From JAWVFM01 sp963843315 (lineage in GTDB: Bacteria > Actinomycetota > Thermoleophilia > Solirubrobacterales > 70-9): 64,000 nucleotides of DNA. The notes below the pieces were generated by a model that saw nothing but the letters and a program-made list of their open reading frames with translations, was not told where the DNA came from and ran no database searches. A program made the position numbers and the translations under genes. Numbering within the stretch: position 1 is the first letter of the stretch; every line of letters begins with the position of its first letter. The DNA is taken from the NCBI GenBank assembly GCA_963843315.1, contig CAWJJU010000002.1, positions 671,522-735,521 on the forward strand, in the 5' to 3' direction. This document shows positions 34,421-50,127 of the stretch, in pieces.

Positions 34421-35960
34421 TCCGGGCGGTTCGCAAATCGACGTACACGGCCACTGCGGGCTGAGCGGAGGCCTGATCGCGGAGCGATTGAGAGCCGGGC
34501 GGGCGGGGGATCTGGTCGATGCCGACGGGGACTTCGTGATCGCCTCCCTGCGGGCGGGGCTCAGCACGATCATCTCGTCGAGGTCCGGAATCGTCAACTA
34601 CTACTGGGCGCCGAACGCGGCCGGAGCCGGGATCAGCCACGGTCCGGACGTGGCACAGGTGCTCAGGGCGAGCGGGCACGGCGTCGAGTGGAATCACCGA
34701 GCGGTGGCGGATCACCTTGTCTTCGACCATCCGCTCGGATGCGATACCACCCAGGCAAAGGTGACAAGGGTTCCGGCCGGCGCCGTGCTCACGGCCGGAC
34801 CCGGGTCGGTCGAGCCCGAGATCGAGTGCCCGCGTGCCCCGGAGCCGACGCCGGGCCGGCCCCACGAGGCGGTTGACGCCCTGCGGGAGGCAGCCGGGGC
34901 GTGCGGCACCACCTGTTCGCTCTCGATGTCAGGAGGGCTGGACTCCCGGATCCTGCTCGCGGCGCTGCTCAGCCAGGGAGTCCGGCCCCGCCTGCTGCTC
35001 TCCGGAGTGGCCGGCTCGTTCGACCGCGAGGTGGGCACCGCGATCGCCAGAAGGTTCAATCTGGAGTTGGAGGCGGCCGCCGTTCGCCCAGAGCAGGTCG
35101 CGGAGGGTGCCCGGGCGATCGTTGCAGCCAGCAACGGCCAACTTCCCGCCACCAACTGGGCCGGGCTCGAGCACCTTCGTCTGCTCAGGGAGTGCACCGA
35201 CGGCCCGGTGCTGATCGGCTTCAACGGGGAGCTCGCCCGCGGCTCTTACGCATCCGCAGCGGGGTGGCGCGCGATGGCGCAGGCCACGCTGCCGCGATCA
35301 CTGTTCCCTCGCCTCCTGCTTCGCCGCGTGGGGATGCCGCTCGAGCCCGGCGACGCGAGCGCGCTGCATCCGAAGCTTGCAGCGGCATCGGCGCCCGAAG
35401 CGATCCGCGGACGCGTCGCCGCCGCGAGCGCGGGGCTCCCCGGCCGGGGAGCGCTCGCCGTCGCCGACGGATTCTTCCTCACCCAGCACGGGCGCCAGAA
35501 GCTGAGCGCCGATCTTGCCGCGGTGGGGACCTTTGTTGACTGGCGGGCGCCATTGTTCGCCAATCGTTGGGTCGGTGCCGTCCGCTCTCTCCCCAGGCGC
35601 TGGAAGCTGGGCGACAGGCTGCACCGGTACACGATCGAGCGCCTGTTCCCGGCGCTCTTGGAGTTTCCCGACGAGGGATACGGCAAGCTCACCACGAGCC
35701 GACTTTCGCTCCCCCATCTGCTTGCCGGACCGCGCAAACCGGTTGGCCCCTACTACGTGGACCCGGCGACGGCAACCGCGGACACGCTGCTAGAAGACGT
35801 TCACCACCACCGTGAAGCGCTCAGCGACATCGTCGATCCCGCCTTGATCGACAGGCTCGTGGCGGAGATGCGGCACGGCCGCGGACGCTCCCAGCTGTGC
35901 TTCAAGCTCGGCGCGCTCGCCCGCTGGCGGGCGCAGGTCGATGCGCCCCTCGAGGAATAG
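34404..35960 (+). CDS. Asparagine-synthetase-like enzyme lacking the glutaminase Cys
   Basis: 518 aa. The C-terminal half has the ATP pyrophosphatase loop SLSMSGGLDSRILLAALLSQ (about 170) and other AS-B features (GFNGELARGSY; DWRAPLFANRWV; LLEFPDEGYGKL). The N-terminal half keeps a class II amidotransferase-like shape but begins MPPHPDPGGSQIDVHG, so the catalytic Cys2 is absent. Adenylating AS-B relatives of this kind include beta-lactam synthetase and lasso peptide cyclase. It may activate a carboxyl of the peptide for amide or ring formation. A lasso ring is unlikely, as the core has no Asp or Glu. Confidence 0.78.
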   Translation: MPPHPDPGGSQIDVHGHCGLSGGLIAERLRAGRAGDLVDADGDFVIASLRAGLSTIISSRSGIVNYYWAPNAAGAGISHGPDVAQVLRASGHGVEWNHRAVADHLVFDHPLGCDTTQAKVTRVPAGAVLTAGPGSVEPEIECPRAPEPTPGRPHEAVDALREAAGACGTTCSLSMSGGLDSRILLAALLSQGVRPRLLLSGVAGSFDREVGTAIARRFNLELEAAAVRPEQVAEGARAIVAASNGQLPATNWAGLEHLRLLRECTDGPVLIGFNGELARGSYASAAGWRAMAQATLPRSLFPRLLLRRVGMPLEPGDASALHPKLAAASAPEAIRGRVAAASAGLPGRGALAVADGFFLTQHGRQKLSADLAAVGTFVDWRAPLFANRWVGAVRSLPRRWKLGDRLHRYTIERLFPALLEFPDEGYGKLTTSRLSLPHLLAGPRKPVGPYYVDPATATADTLLEDVHHHREALSDIVDPALIDRLVAEMRHGRGRSQLCFKLGALARWRAQVDAPLEE

Positions 35961-35970
35961 GCTCGTCCAC

Positions 35971-36933
35971 ATGGCTGGGATCGATGCCCCGATCGGGCAG
36001 TTGAGGCCGCTCGTCCACCGGTTCGGCGCCGAGCAGGAGGGCGAGCTCGTCTTCCGCGCCGGAGCGGACGAGTTGGCGATCCGTGGGAACCTCGACTTCG
36101 TCAACGGCGTCCTCTCCCGCTGCGATGGACAGCGAACGGTGGCCGAGATCGCCGCGCAGTTGGGCGTCGAGACGATCGAGGTGAGCCGGCTGCTCGCTCC
36201 GCTGCTCGAGCGCGACATCGTCACAGACCGCACGCTGGCGTGGCGCAACTTCCACGGGCAGAGCTCGGTCGGATCGGGGCTGTTTGCGGAGCCCGATCCA
36301 GCGGCGGTCGACGAGCCGGGGCAAAGGCTCATGCCGCCTCATGGGCCGATTTTTCACGAGCTGCTGCCCCTGAGGTCCCCATTGCGGGAGCTCGCCGGCC
36401 GTCGTCGCTCATCGCTCCCGCAGGGCGGTGGGCACACCGTCGGGTTCGAGCAGCTCTCCTCCGTGCTCGCGGTGATGTATGGAGACCCGGCTCGCGGCGA
36501 CCGGCCAGTGCCCTCCGGCGGGGGCCTGTATCCGCTCCACTTTCACGTTCTCGTCCGTCGGCCGCTCGCCCCTCTGGATCCGGGTCTCTGGTGGTACGAG
36601 CCCTCCCGAGGCCTGTGGCTGGCACGCGCCGGCGAGCTCGACACAGGGGGCCTGTTCGTCTCCGATCCGCTCACCGACGAGCTGATCGCGAGCGGCCTTC
36701 CGATCGTCTTCGTCTCCGCGGATCTCACCAGGCCCAGCCGAAAATACGCCAATCGGGGCTACCGGCTGACTCTCATCGAGGTCGGGGCGTCGATGCAGAA
36801 CGCCTACTTGCTGGGCGCGGAACTCGGCGTGCCCGTTCGGGCCTTCGCCGGTGTCGTCGAATCGGAGGTCGACGCGTTCCTGGAGCACTCCGGCGATACC
36901 CACGCTTTCCTGGCGATGCTGCTCGGCAGCTGA
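35971..36933 (+). CDS. SagB-type FMN dehydrogenase with N-terminal winged-helix domain
   Basis: 320 aa; an ATG at 35941 would add ten residues and overlap the upstream gene. Residues about 30-85 (FVNGVLSRCDGQRTVAEIAA, then LLAPLLERDIV) form the small PqqD/winged-helix-like domain usual in front of azoline oxidases. The nitroreductase domain has RRRSSLPQGG, PVPSGGGLYPLHFHVLVRR (the SagB PSGG-LYP signature) and the C-terminal GASMQNAYLLGAELG. SagB/ThcOx enzymes oxidise YcaO-made thiazolines and oxazolines to thiazoles and oxazoles. Presence with YcaO argues that Cys59 and Cys60 become thiazoles. Confidence 0.82.
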   Translation: MAGIDAPIGQLRPLVHRFGAEQEGELVFRAGADELAIRGNLDFVNGVLSRCDGQRTVAEIAAQLGVETIEVSRLLAPLLERDIVTDRTLAWRNFHGQSSVGSGLFAEPDPAAVDEPGQRLMPPHGPIFHELLPLRSPLRELAGRRRSSLPQGGGHTVGFEQLSSVLAVMYGDPARGDRPVPSGGGLYPLHFHVLVRRPLAPLDPGLWWYEPSRGLWLARAGELDTGGLFVSDPLTDELIASGLPIVFVSADLTRPSRKYANRGYRLTLIEVGASMQNAYLLGAELGVPVRAFAGVVESEVDAFLEHSGDTHAFLAMLLGS

Positions 36934-36944
36934 CGGCGAGCTCG

Positions 36945-38774
36945 ATGCTGTACGCCGACCCGCGCTGGCTCCTGGCTGAGGTCGAAGGTGGGCTCCTCGC
37001 CGCCGGAGATGGCAAGGAGATGGAGATCGAGATCGAGGCTCCGACCGACGCGCGGCTTCGCCTGCTCGACTGCCTCATGAATGGCGCCGACGCCGCCTCG
37101 GTCGGGCGGCTCGCGGGCGTTGGACGCGCGGAGGCCGGCGAACTGCTGAAGAGGCTTCGGGAGGCTGGTGCCCTGTGCGACGTGCCGGTTTCGAGGGCTC
37201 GCCCGCGCGGCATCGCGCTGCGCGATGCGATCCTCGCCGGCGCCCGAGGTGAACCCATCAGCGGTCACGTCTGGACGGCGGAGGAGCTGCTGGTCCTCCC
37301 CGGAGGGCTCGGGCCCGACCTGGTGCGAGAGACGGTCCGGGCGTTCGTCGCCGGTCTGCGAAACGACGCGCGCCTGCGCGCGTACTGCCGGGTTGCGGAG
37401 CATGGGGCGCCGACGACGCGGGGTGATCGCCCGGATTCCGAGCCTCTTCGGCGCGCCCTCGACGTCATCAAGAACGGGAGCCGGGCGATCCAGGTGGTTC
37501 GTCTCGCCGACGGCCACCTGGAGAGCGTGTCGGCCGGTAGCGTCGGATCGCTCGGAGCCTCCAGCGTGCACCGCCTGGGCACGGTGATCGCAGAGACGGG
37601 ACGCGAGATCCTCCCCGGACTCCACCACCGGGCGGCGATGCACGCGATCCCCGGCCTGCGTCGGCCGCGTGCCGCGGCGGAGAGGATCTGCCGGGGGACC
37701 GCCTCGAGTCCTTCCCGGGCGACGCTCATCGCCCGGGCCGAGGCAGCAGAGCGTTATGCGGCGGGGGACATCGAGGATCGGGAGCCCGTCAGAGCCCGCG
37801 GCGCAGAGCTCCCGCGCTCGGTGGGCATGGATGAGCTCGTGTGCTTCAACACCCGGCAACTCGCGTCGTCGCCGGACATCGAGCGGTACTCCCAGGACGA
37901 GGCCTACCTCTGGATCCGTGCGGAGACGCTGAGGGGTGCCGAGTGCTGGGCGCCCGCCGAGGCCGTGTTCTGCCCCTTTACCGACCCCGAGCGCGAGCGC
38001 TCGTTGTCCGCTGGGACCACCACCTCTGGAGCTGCCGCTCACGGAAGCCGCGCGCTGGCGGTCGAGCACGCCCTGTGCGAGGTGGTGGAGCGCGATGCGT
38101 TCGTATGGCACTGGCTCCAGCGGGTCTCCCGCGAGCGGCTGGAGCCCAAGAGCTTGCCGGATCGCGAGCGGCAGCTGATCGGGCAGATCGAGCGGCAGGG
38201 GCTCCAGGTGGACTTGGTGAACCTGACCCTCGAGACGCTGCCGGTCGTGCTCTGCGCTCTCACTGGCGAGAGCGGCCTCTTCCTTGGCTGCGCTTGCCGG
38301 CGCGATGCTCCCAGTGCGGCGGCCAAAGCGTTGACAGAGGCCTATGCGGTTGCCTGGACCGAGCTGGTCGGTCGTCCCCGGCCCGAGCCGATCAGCGCCG
38401 AGCAGGTGCGCGGTCCCGGCGATCACCTGCGGTTTCATCGTCAATCGCCGGCTCGCGCCGGCGCGGAATTTCTCCGCTCGTCGCCGGAAGCGGTCAAGGC
38501 CGACGAGATCGAAATCTCGCGCGGCCCGATCGCCGACAAGGTCGCGCCCCTTGGCGAGCCGCTCGTGATCGATCTGGGATCACCCGCGACGCGGCCCTTC
38601 CACGTCGTCCGAGCCCTCGTCCCCGGAGCGATACCGCTGACGTTCGGGTATGACCGCGAGCCTCTGGGGATGCCCGGACTGGCGCGGCCCCGTACGATCC
38701 GAAACGGAGCAACGGTGGGAGGGTTCATCGACATGAGCAGAAGTGGACCGATCGCCCCCCACCCGTTCGGCTGA
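36945..38774 (+). CDS. YcaO-type cyclodehydratase with N-terminal partner-like domain
   Basis: 609 aa from ATG 36945; the open frame extends 700 nt further upstream but only as a shadow of the SagB gene. Residues 1-200 (LLDCLMNGADAASVGRLAGV; KRLREAGALCDV) resemble the winged-helix/RRE part of the E1-like TOMM partner, without a ThiF ATP site. The YcaO domain occupies about 210-609, with ATLIARAEAAERYAAGD, SRALAVEHALCEVVERDAF and AAAKALTEAYAVAW contributing the ATP/Mg glutamates. The end PIAPHPFG is the proline-rich tail typical of azoline-forming YcaO proteins. Expected reaction: ATP-dependent cyclisation of Cys (or Ser/Thr) to azolines. Confidence 0.85.
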   Translation: MLYADPRWLLAEVEGGLLAAGDGKEMEIEIEAPTDARLRLLDCLMNGADAASVGRLAGVGRAEAGELLKRLREAGALCDVPVSRARPRGIALRDAILAGARGEPISGHVWTAEELLVLPGGLGPDLVRETVRAFVAGLRNDARLRAYCRVAEHGAPTTRGDRPDSEPLRRALDVIKNGSRAIQVVRLADGHLESVSAGSVGSLGASSVHRLGTVIAETGREILPGLHHRAAMHAIPGLRRPRAAAERICRGTASSPSRATLIARAEAAERYAAGDIEDREPVRARGAELPRSVGMDELVCFNTRQLASSPDIERYSQDEAYLWIRAETLRGAECWAPAEAVFCPFTDPERERSLSAGTTTSGAAAHGSRALAVEHALCEVVERDAFVWHWLQRVSRERLEPKSLPDRERQLIGQIERQGLQVDLVNLTLETLPVVLCALTGESGLFLGCACRRDAPSAAAKALTEAYAVAWTELVGRPRPEPISAEQVRGPGDHLRFHRQSPARAGAEFLRSSPEAVKADEIEISRGPIADKVAPLGEPLVIDLGSPATRPFHVVRALVPGAIPLTFGYDREPLGMPGLARPRTIRNGATVGGFIDMSRSGPIAPHPFG

Positions 38775-39014
38775 GTGACCGCCAGCCCCGACTCGGTTGA
38801 GGTCGAGACGCGCAGGCATGAGGCCCTGGCTTGGTCTGAGTCGAAGAGGCCGGATGAGTGGACGAGCAGCTTCGCCGGGCTCGTCGACCACGCCCGCTGT
38901 GCGAGGACGCCGTCGGAAGTCGTCGCGTTGCGGGGGTCGCTCGGACACGAAGCTGAGGCACCTGCGGCAGCGAGATGCGAGCACGGCGGCCGACTACCCA
39001 ATCCCGAACGATGA
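38775..39014 (+). CDS. Small protein of unknown function, coupled between YcaO and DUF4062 genes
   Basis: 79 aa. GTG follows the ycaO stop with no gap (TGAGTG) and its own stop overlaps the next start (ATGA). GC3 is high through about codon 55, then falls, so at least the first part behaves like a real gene: polar, charged, with two Cys in the last half (DHARCARTPSEVV). No family recognised. It could be an adaptor, an immunity-type peptide or a degraded remnant. Confidence 0.45.
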   Translation: MTASPDSVEVETRRHEALAWSESKRPDEWTSSFAGLVDHARCARTPSEVVALRGSLGHEAEAPAAARCEHGGRLPNPER

Positions 39015-42000
39015 GCTTCGGCGGCCGGCCCGGAGTGGAGGATCGCGCCATCCGCGTCTTCATCTCCTCGACCTTCAGCGACATGGAGGCCGAACGCGAC
39101 GTCCTCGTGCGCTCGGTCTTCCCGAAGCTGCGCGACCTCTGCGAGAAGCGCGGCGTCGCCTTTACCGAGATCGACCTGCGCTGGGGCCTGACCGACCAGG
39201 AGGTCGCCGAGGGCAAGGTGCTGGCCCGCTGCCTGAAGGAGATCGAGGATTGCCGCCCATATTTCATCGGCCTGCTCGGCGAGCGCTACGGCTGGGTCCC
39301 CTCCGAGATCCCCGCCGAGCTTCGCGAGCGCCACGAGTGGCTTTACGGCGCCGCCGGCAAGTCGGTCACCGAGCTCGAGATCCAGCATGGCGTCCTGCGC
39401 GACCCGGAGATGCACGGCCGCGCTCTCTTTTACATGCGCGACCCCGACTACGTGCACTCCGACCGCTACCGCGAGGACGCGAAGCCCGACCGCCGCAGCA
39501 TCGATCTGTGGCGCGAGAGCAGTCCCGAGGCGCAGAAGAAGCTCGCCGACCTAAAGGGGCAGGTCGAGGCGGTGGTCCCCGCAACTCGCGGCTACAGCGA
39601 TCCTCGAGAGCTCGGCGAGAAGGTGCTCGCCGACCTCACCGCCCGCATCGACGCCGAGTTCCCCGCCGATGGGGCCCTCGACCCGCTGGCGGCCGAATCT
39701 CGCCAGCACGAGTACTTCGCCCGCTCGCGCTCGCACGCCTACGTGCGTCGCCCCGACTACTTCCGCAGGCTCGATGAGTTCGCCTCCATCGATGAGGGCG
39801 GGGTGATGACCGTTCTCGGCTACTCGGGCTCGGGCAAGTCGGCGCTGCTCGCCAACTGGGCGCTGGGCTATCGCTCCCGCCACCCCGACGACCTCGTCTT
39901 GATGCACTTCAGCGGCAGCTCGCAGAAGTCGACCGAGCTCGGCCCCCTTCTGGCCCGGCTCAGCTACGAGCTCGGCCGCAGCCTCGGGATCGACGAGGCC
40001 GAAGAGCAGGGCCCAGCGGCGAGCGCGGCGAGCGACGAGGCCGCCACCGGCCCCGACGATCAGGCACGGATCTTCAAGCAGCGCCTGCGCGCCGCCGGTG
40101 CAAGCGGCAAGGTGATCCTCGTCCTCGACGCGCTGAACCAGCTCTCCGCCGAGGAGGATGCTCAGGAGCTGGGCTGGCTGCCGAGCGAGCTTCCCCAGGG
40201 GGTGCGGCTCATCGTTTCCACCCTCGACTCGCCCGCCCGCGAGGAGCTCGAGCGCCGCGGCTGGCTCGAGGACGCCCTCGAGGTGGAGCCCCTGGAGGCG
40301 GACGAGCGCCGCGAGCTCGTCGAGCGCTACCTCGGCCGCGGGCAGGCCAAGAACCTGAGCGACTCCCAGCTGGATGAGATCGTCTACCTGCCCGAAGCCG
40401 AGTCGCCGCTTTATTTGCGGATCCTGCTCGAGGAGCTGCGGATCTGGGGCCGCCACGAGACGCTCGGGGCGCAGATCAGAAAGCTGACCGCGGCGGGACC
40501 TCTGGCCGAGCTCTTAGAGCAGGTCCTCGCCCGCTTCGAAGCCGAGCAGGATCAGGCTTTCCCCGGCATTCGCCCCGGCCTCGTGGCCGACTCGATGCGG
40601 CTGATCTGGGCCTCGCGCCAGGGCCTCGAGGAGAGCGAGCTGCTCGACCTGCTGGGGCAGGACGGCGAGCGGCTGCCGCCGGCGCTTTGGTCGCCGCTTC
40701 GGATCAACGCCTCCGAGCTGCTCGTCGACCGCGACGGCCTGCTCGACTTCGCTCATGAGTTCATCCGCAAGGCGGTGAAGCGGCGCTATCTCGCCGACGC
40801 GGCGAGCCTCGACGCCGCCCGCCGGACGCTCGCCGACTATTTCCGCGGCGAGCCCGACGCCGGGCCGAGCGCGAGGGCGCTGGAGGAGCGCCCGCACCAG
40901 CTGCTGCGCCTCGGAGCCTGGCGCGAGCTTGCCGACCTGCTGACGGCGCCGGATTGGTTCCTTTCGCTTTGGGAGCACGATGCCTTCGAGGTCAGAAGGC
41001 TCTGGGCGCGGATCCAGGGGGAATCGGAAATTCGCGCCGCAGATGCCTACGGCGAGCTCGGGGACGAGTTGCTGCGCGAGGTCTCGACCCGGTTCCTGCT
41101 TTCGACGGGGTCGTTGCTGCGCATGCTCGCATCCCGCGAACAGGCGCTGCGGTTTCTGCGCCTCGCCGAGGAGCGCGCCCGTCAAGCCGGCGACGACGAC
41201 CGCAACATTCCGACGTCCCTGCTGGGTCAAGCGATGATCCATCGGGATCTCGGCCAGGCGGAGCGGGCGATCGAGCTGCTGAGAGAGGCCGAGGACATCT
41301 ACCGACGGGTTGGGGACCTTGACGGCCTGCAGCGTTCGCTCGGATATCACGCGAACATTCATCTCGACCGCGAGGAGATCGAAGATGCGCTGGAGCTGTG
41401 CGAGCGGCAGGCGCAGGTCTGTCGGAAGCTCGAAGCTCCGGCCGGCCCCACCGGCCTTGCGCGTTCACTTGGGACCCGGGCAGCGATCCACCTGCAGCGC
41501 AACGAGCTGGACGAGGCGCTGGGGCTTCGCGTTGAACAGGCGGACATCAGCCGCAAGTACGGCGACCTCGACGGCCTGGCAGCTGCTCTCGGGAATCAGG
41601 CAACAGTCCACCGTGCACGCGGAGAGTCGGAGGAGGCCATGAAGCTTCTCTCCGAACAGGAGGCGATCTACGAGAACCTTGGGCACACCCCCGGCAAGGC
41701 GTCCGTCCTCGGGAATCGGGCCGCGATCCACCTCGAGCGCGAAGAGCTCGACGAGGCCATGAGACTTTGCACGGACATGGAGCTGATCTGGCGGGAGCTG
41801 AAGGAACCAAGCGGCATCGCGGCGGCGCTGGGCATCCGGGCCCAAATCCACCGGGGTCGCAACGAGCTGGAGGAGGCGCTGTCGCTGCTCGGCGAGCAGG
41901 AGCGAATTTGCAGGGAACAACAACTGCCCGCTGGTCTTCGGGCATCGCTCGCGAGCCAGGCCGACATCCGCCGCGAGCGTGGCGAGTCCGACGAAGCGGA

Positions 42001-42058
42001 CAAGGTTCTCGCAGAGCTGGAGCAGGTCGACGAGGGGAATGACGAACGCGCCGGCTAA
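39011..42058 (+). CDS. DUF4062 STAND NTPase with C-terminal TPR array
   Basis: 1015 aa. DUF4062 lies at about 14-140 (IRVFISSTFSDMEAERDVLV; IDLRWGLTDQE; LLGERYGWVP), the P-loop at about 270 (VLGYSGSGKSALLANWALGY) with Walker B VILVLDALNQL, a winged-helix part to about 690, then TPR-like repeats of near 40 residues (GNQATVHRARGESEEAMKLL; GNRAAIHLEREELDEAMRLC; GIRAQIHRGRNELEEALSLL). It shares the DUF4062-NTPase core with the 1496-aa protein at 19703 but lacks the PH-like ends. Coupling to the RiPP operon suggests joint expression. TPR arrays of STAND proteins usually sense the trigger (family knowledge). Confidence 0.82.
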   Translation: MSFGGRPGVEDRAIRVFISSTFSDMEAERDVLVRSVFPKLRDLCEKRGVAFTEIDLRWGLTDQEVAEGKVLARCLKEIEDCRPYFIGLLGERYGWVPSEIPAELRERHEWLYGAAGKSVTELEIQHGVLRDPEMHGRALFYMRDPDYVHSDRYREDAKPDRRSIDLWRESSPEAQKKLADLKGQVEAVVPATRGYSDPRELGEKVLADLTARIDAEFPADGALDPLAAESRQHEYFARSRSHAYVRRPDYFRRLDEFASIDEGGVMTVLGYSGSGKSALLANWALGYRSRHPDDLVLMHFSGSSQKSTELGPLLARLSYELGRSLGIDEAEEQGPAASAASDEAATGPDDQARIFKQRLRAAGASGKVILVLDALNQLSAEEDAQELGWLPSELPQGVRLIVSTLDSPAREELERRGWLEDALEVEPLEADERRELVERYLGRGQAKNLSDSQLDEIVYLPEAESPLYLRILLEELRIWGRHETLGAQIRKLTAAGPLAELLEQVLARFEAEQDQAFPGIRPGLVADSMRLIWASRQGLEESELLDLLGQDGERLPPALWSPLRINASELLVDRDGLLDFAHEFIRKAVKRRYLADAASLDAARRTLADYFRGEPDAGPSARALEERPHQLLRLGAWRELADLLTAPDWFLSLWEHDAFEVRRLWARIQGESEIRAADAYGELGDELLREVSTRFLLSTGSLLRMLASREQALRFLRLAEERARQAGDDDRNIPTSLLGQAMIHRDLGQAERAIELLREAEDIYRRVGDLDGLQRSLGYHANIHLDREEIEDALELCERQAQVCRKLEAPAGPTGLARSLGTRAAIHLQRNELDEALGLRVEQADISRKYGDLDGLAAALGNQATVHRARGESEEAMKLLSEQEAIYENLGHTPGKASVLGNRAAIHLEREELDEAMRLCTDMELIWRELKEPSGIAAALGIRAQIHRGRNELEEALSLLGEQERICREQQLPAGLRASLASQADIRRERGESDEADKVLAELEQVDEGNDERAG

Positions 42059-42089
42059 GCTTCCGGGGGGCACGCCGCCGGCGCCACGC

Positions 42090-42118
42090 TTGACACAGGC
42101 GTCGTGCCTGTGTTATTT
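42090..42118 (+). promoter_or_regulatory. rpoB promoter
   Basis: TTGACA (42090-42095), 17-bp spacer, TTATTT (42113-42118): the strongest sigma-70-like match in the window. CACAGGC...GCCTGTG (42094-42112) is a palindrome lying between the boxes, a possible operator. rpoB-rpoC therefore has its own promoter, apart from rplJL. Confidence 0.75.
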
Positions 42119-42149
42119 TCTACGGTCGCGCGCCGGCCCTGTTGTCCTG

Positions 42150-42174
42150 CTCGAATCTGTCGCGCGGATTCGAG
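42150..42174 (+). promoter_or_regulatory. Hairpin in the rpoB 5' leader
   Basis: CTCGAATC-TGTCGCGCG-GATTCGAG, eight perfect pairs with a 9-nt loop. No T-run follows, so it is not a terminator; it may act on mRNA stability or translation. It lies 16 nt before the rpoB ribosome binding site. Confidence 0.5.
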
Positions 42175-42204
42175 CATTCAGTTCTTCCAAGAGGAGTCGC
42201 CCAC

Positions 42205-45756
<3,552 letters not shown>

Positions 45757-45771
45757 GAGTCAACCCGGCGC

Positions 45772-45830
45772 GGGGTCAGACCTGAGCGCGCGCCACGGCC
45801 AGAGGCACGATCCGACCGGGGTCTGACCCC
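45772..45830 (+). repeat. Repeat C pair in the rpoB-rpoC gap
   Basis: GGGGTCAGACC at 45772-45782 (imperfect, inverted form) and exact GGGGTCTGACCCC at 45818-45830. Together they make a REPIN-like pair in opposite orientation 35 nt apart, in the 102-bp gap before the rpoC ribosome binding site (AGAAGGAA, about 45846). Confidence 0.8.
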
Positions 45831-45858
45831 ACGAGAGCAAGAAAAGAAGGAACAGATT

Positions 45859-49875
<4,017 letters not shown>

Positions 49876-49980
49876 GCCGTCCGAGACGCCGTAGCGGTTC
49901 TGCGGAGCCGCTGCGAATCAGTGAGGGGGCGTGAGGCCGCCACGAAAGGCGCATTCCGTAGCGCTCTCCGCGGTGGGTGG

Positions 49981-50065
49981 CGCGAAAGTTCCGCTATGCG
50001 GAAGCAAGTCGCCAGCGCGGCGGCGAGGTGTGACGTAAGGCATACGGGCGGCCGCCCTCACTGCC
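49981..50065 (+). ncRNA. Repeat B, copy 1: four-hairpin element after rpoC
   Basis: 85 nt. Hairpins: TTCCGC-TAT-GCGGAA (49989-50003); TCGCC-8 nt-GGCGA (50009-50026); GTGTG-8 nt-CATAC (50028-50045, one G-U); GGGCG-GC-CGCCC (50046-50057). 76 of 85 bases match copy 2 at 52048. No T-run follows. Could be a 3'-end structure of the rpoBC mRNA, a small RNA, or a mobile repeat. Confidence 0.65.
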
Positions 50066-50127
50066 TTTGAACCGCCTGCGCCGCCCTAGGTGCCGGCGGC
50101 AGACCGTGTGCGTGGGCGGCAGACCGT

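Noticed and set aside
32168..35960. Lasso peptide cluster (precursor plus AS-B enzyme)
   Set aside because: The core has no Asp or Glu to accept the ring amide, and no lasso leader peptidase or RRE pair is present; YcaO and SagB point to azoles.
36240..36944. Upstream extension of the YcaO frame
   Set aside because: It lies inside the SagB gene in another frame and translates to Arg/Ala/Pro-rich sequence; ATG 36945 just after the SagB stop is the natural start.
49981..50065. tRNA gene
   Set aside because: Length and several hairpins invite the idea, but there is no 7-bp acceptor stem, no anticodon loop and no TTCRANNY motif.
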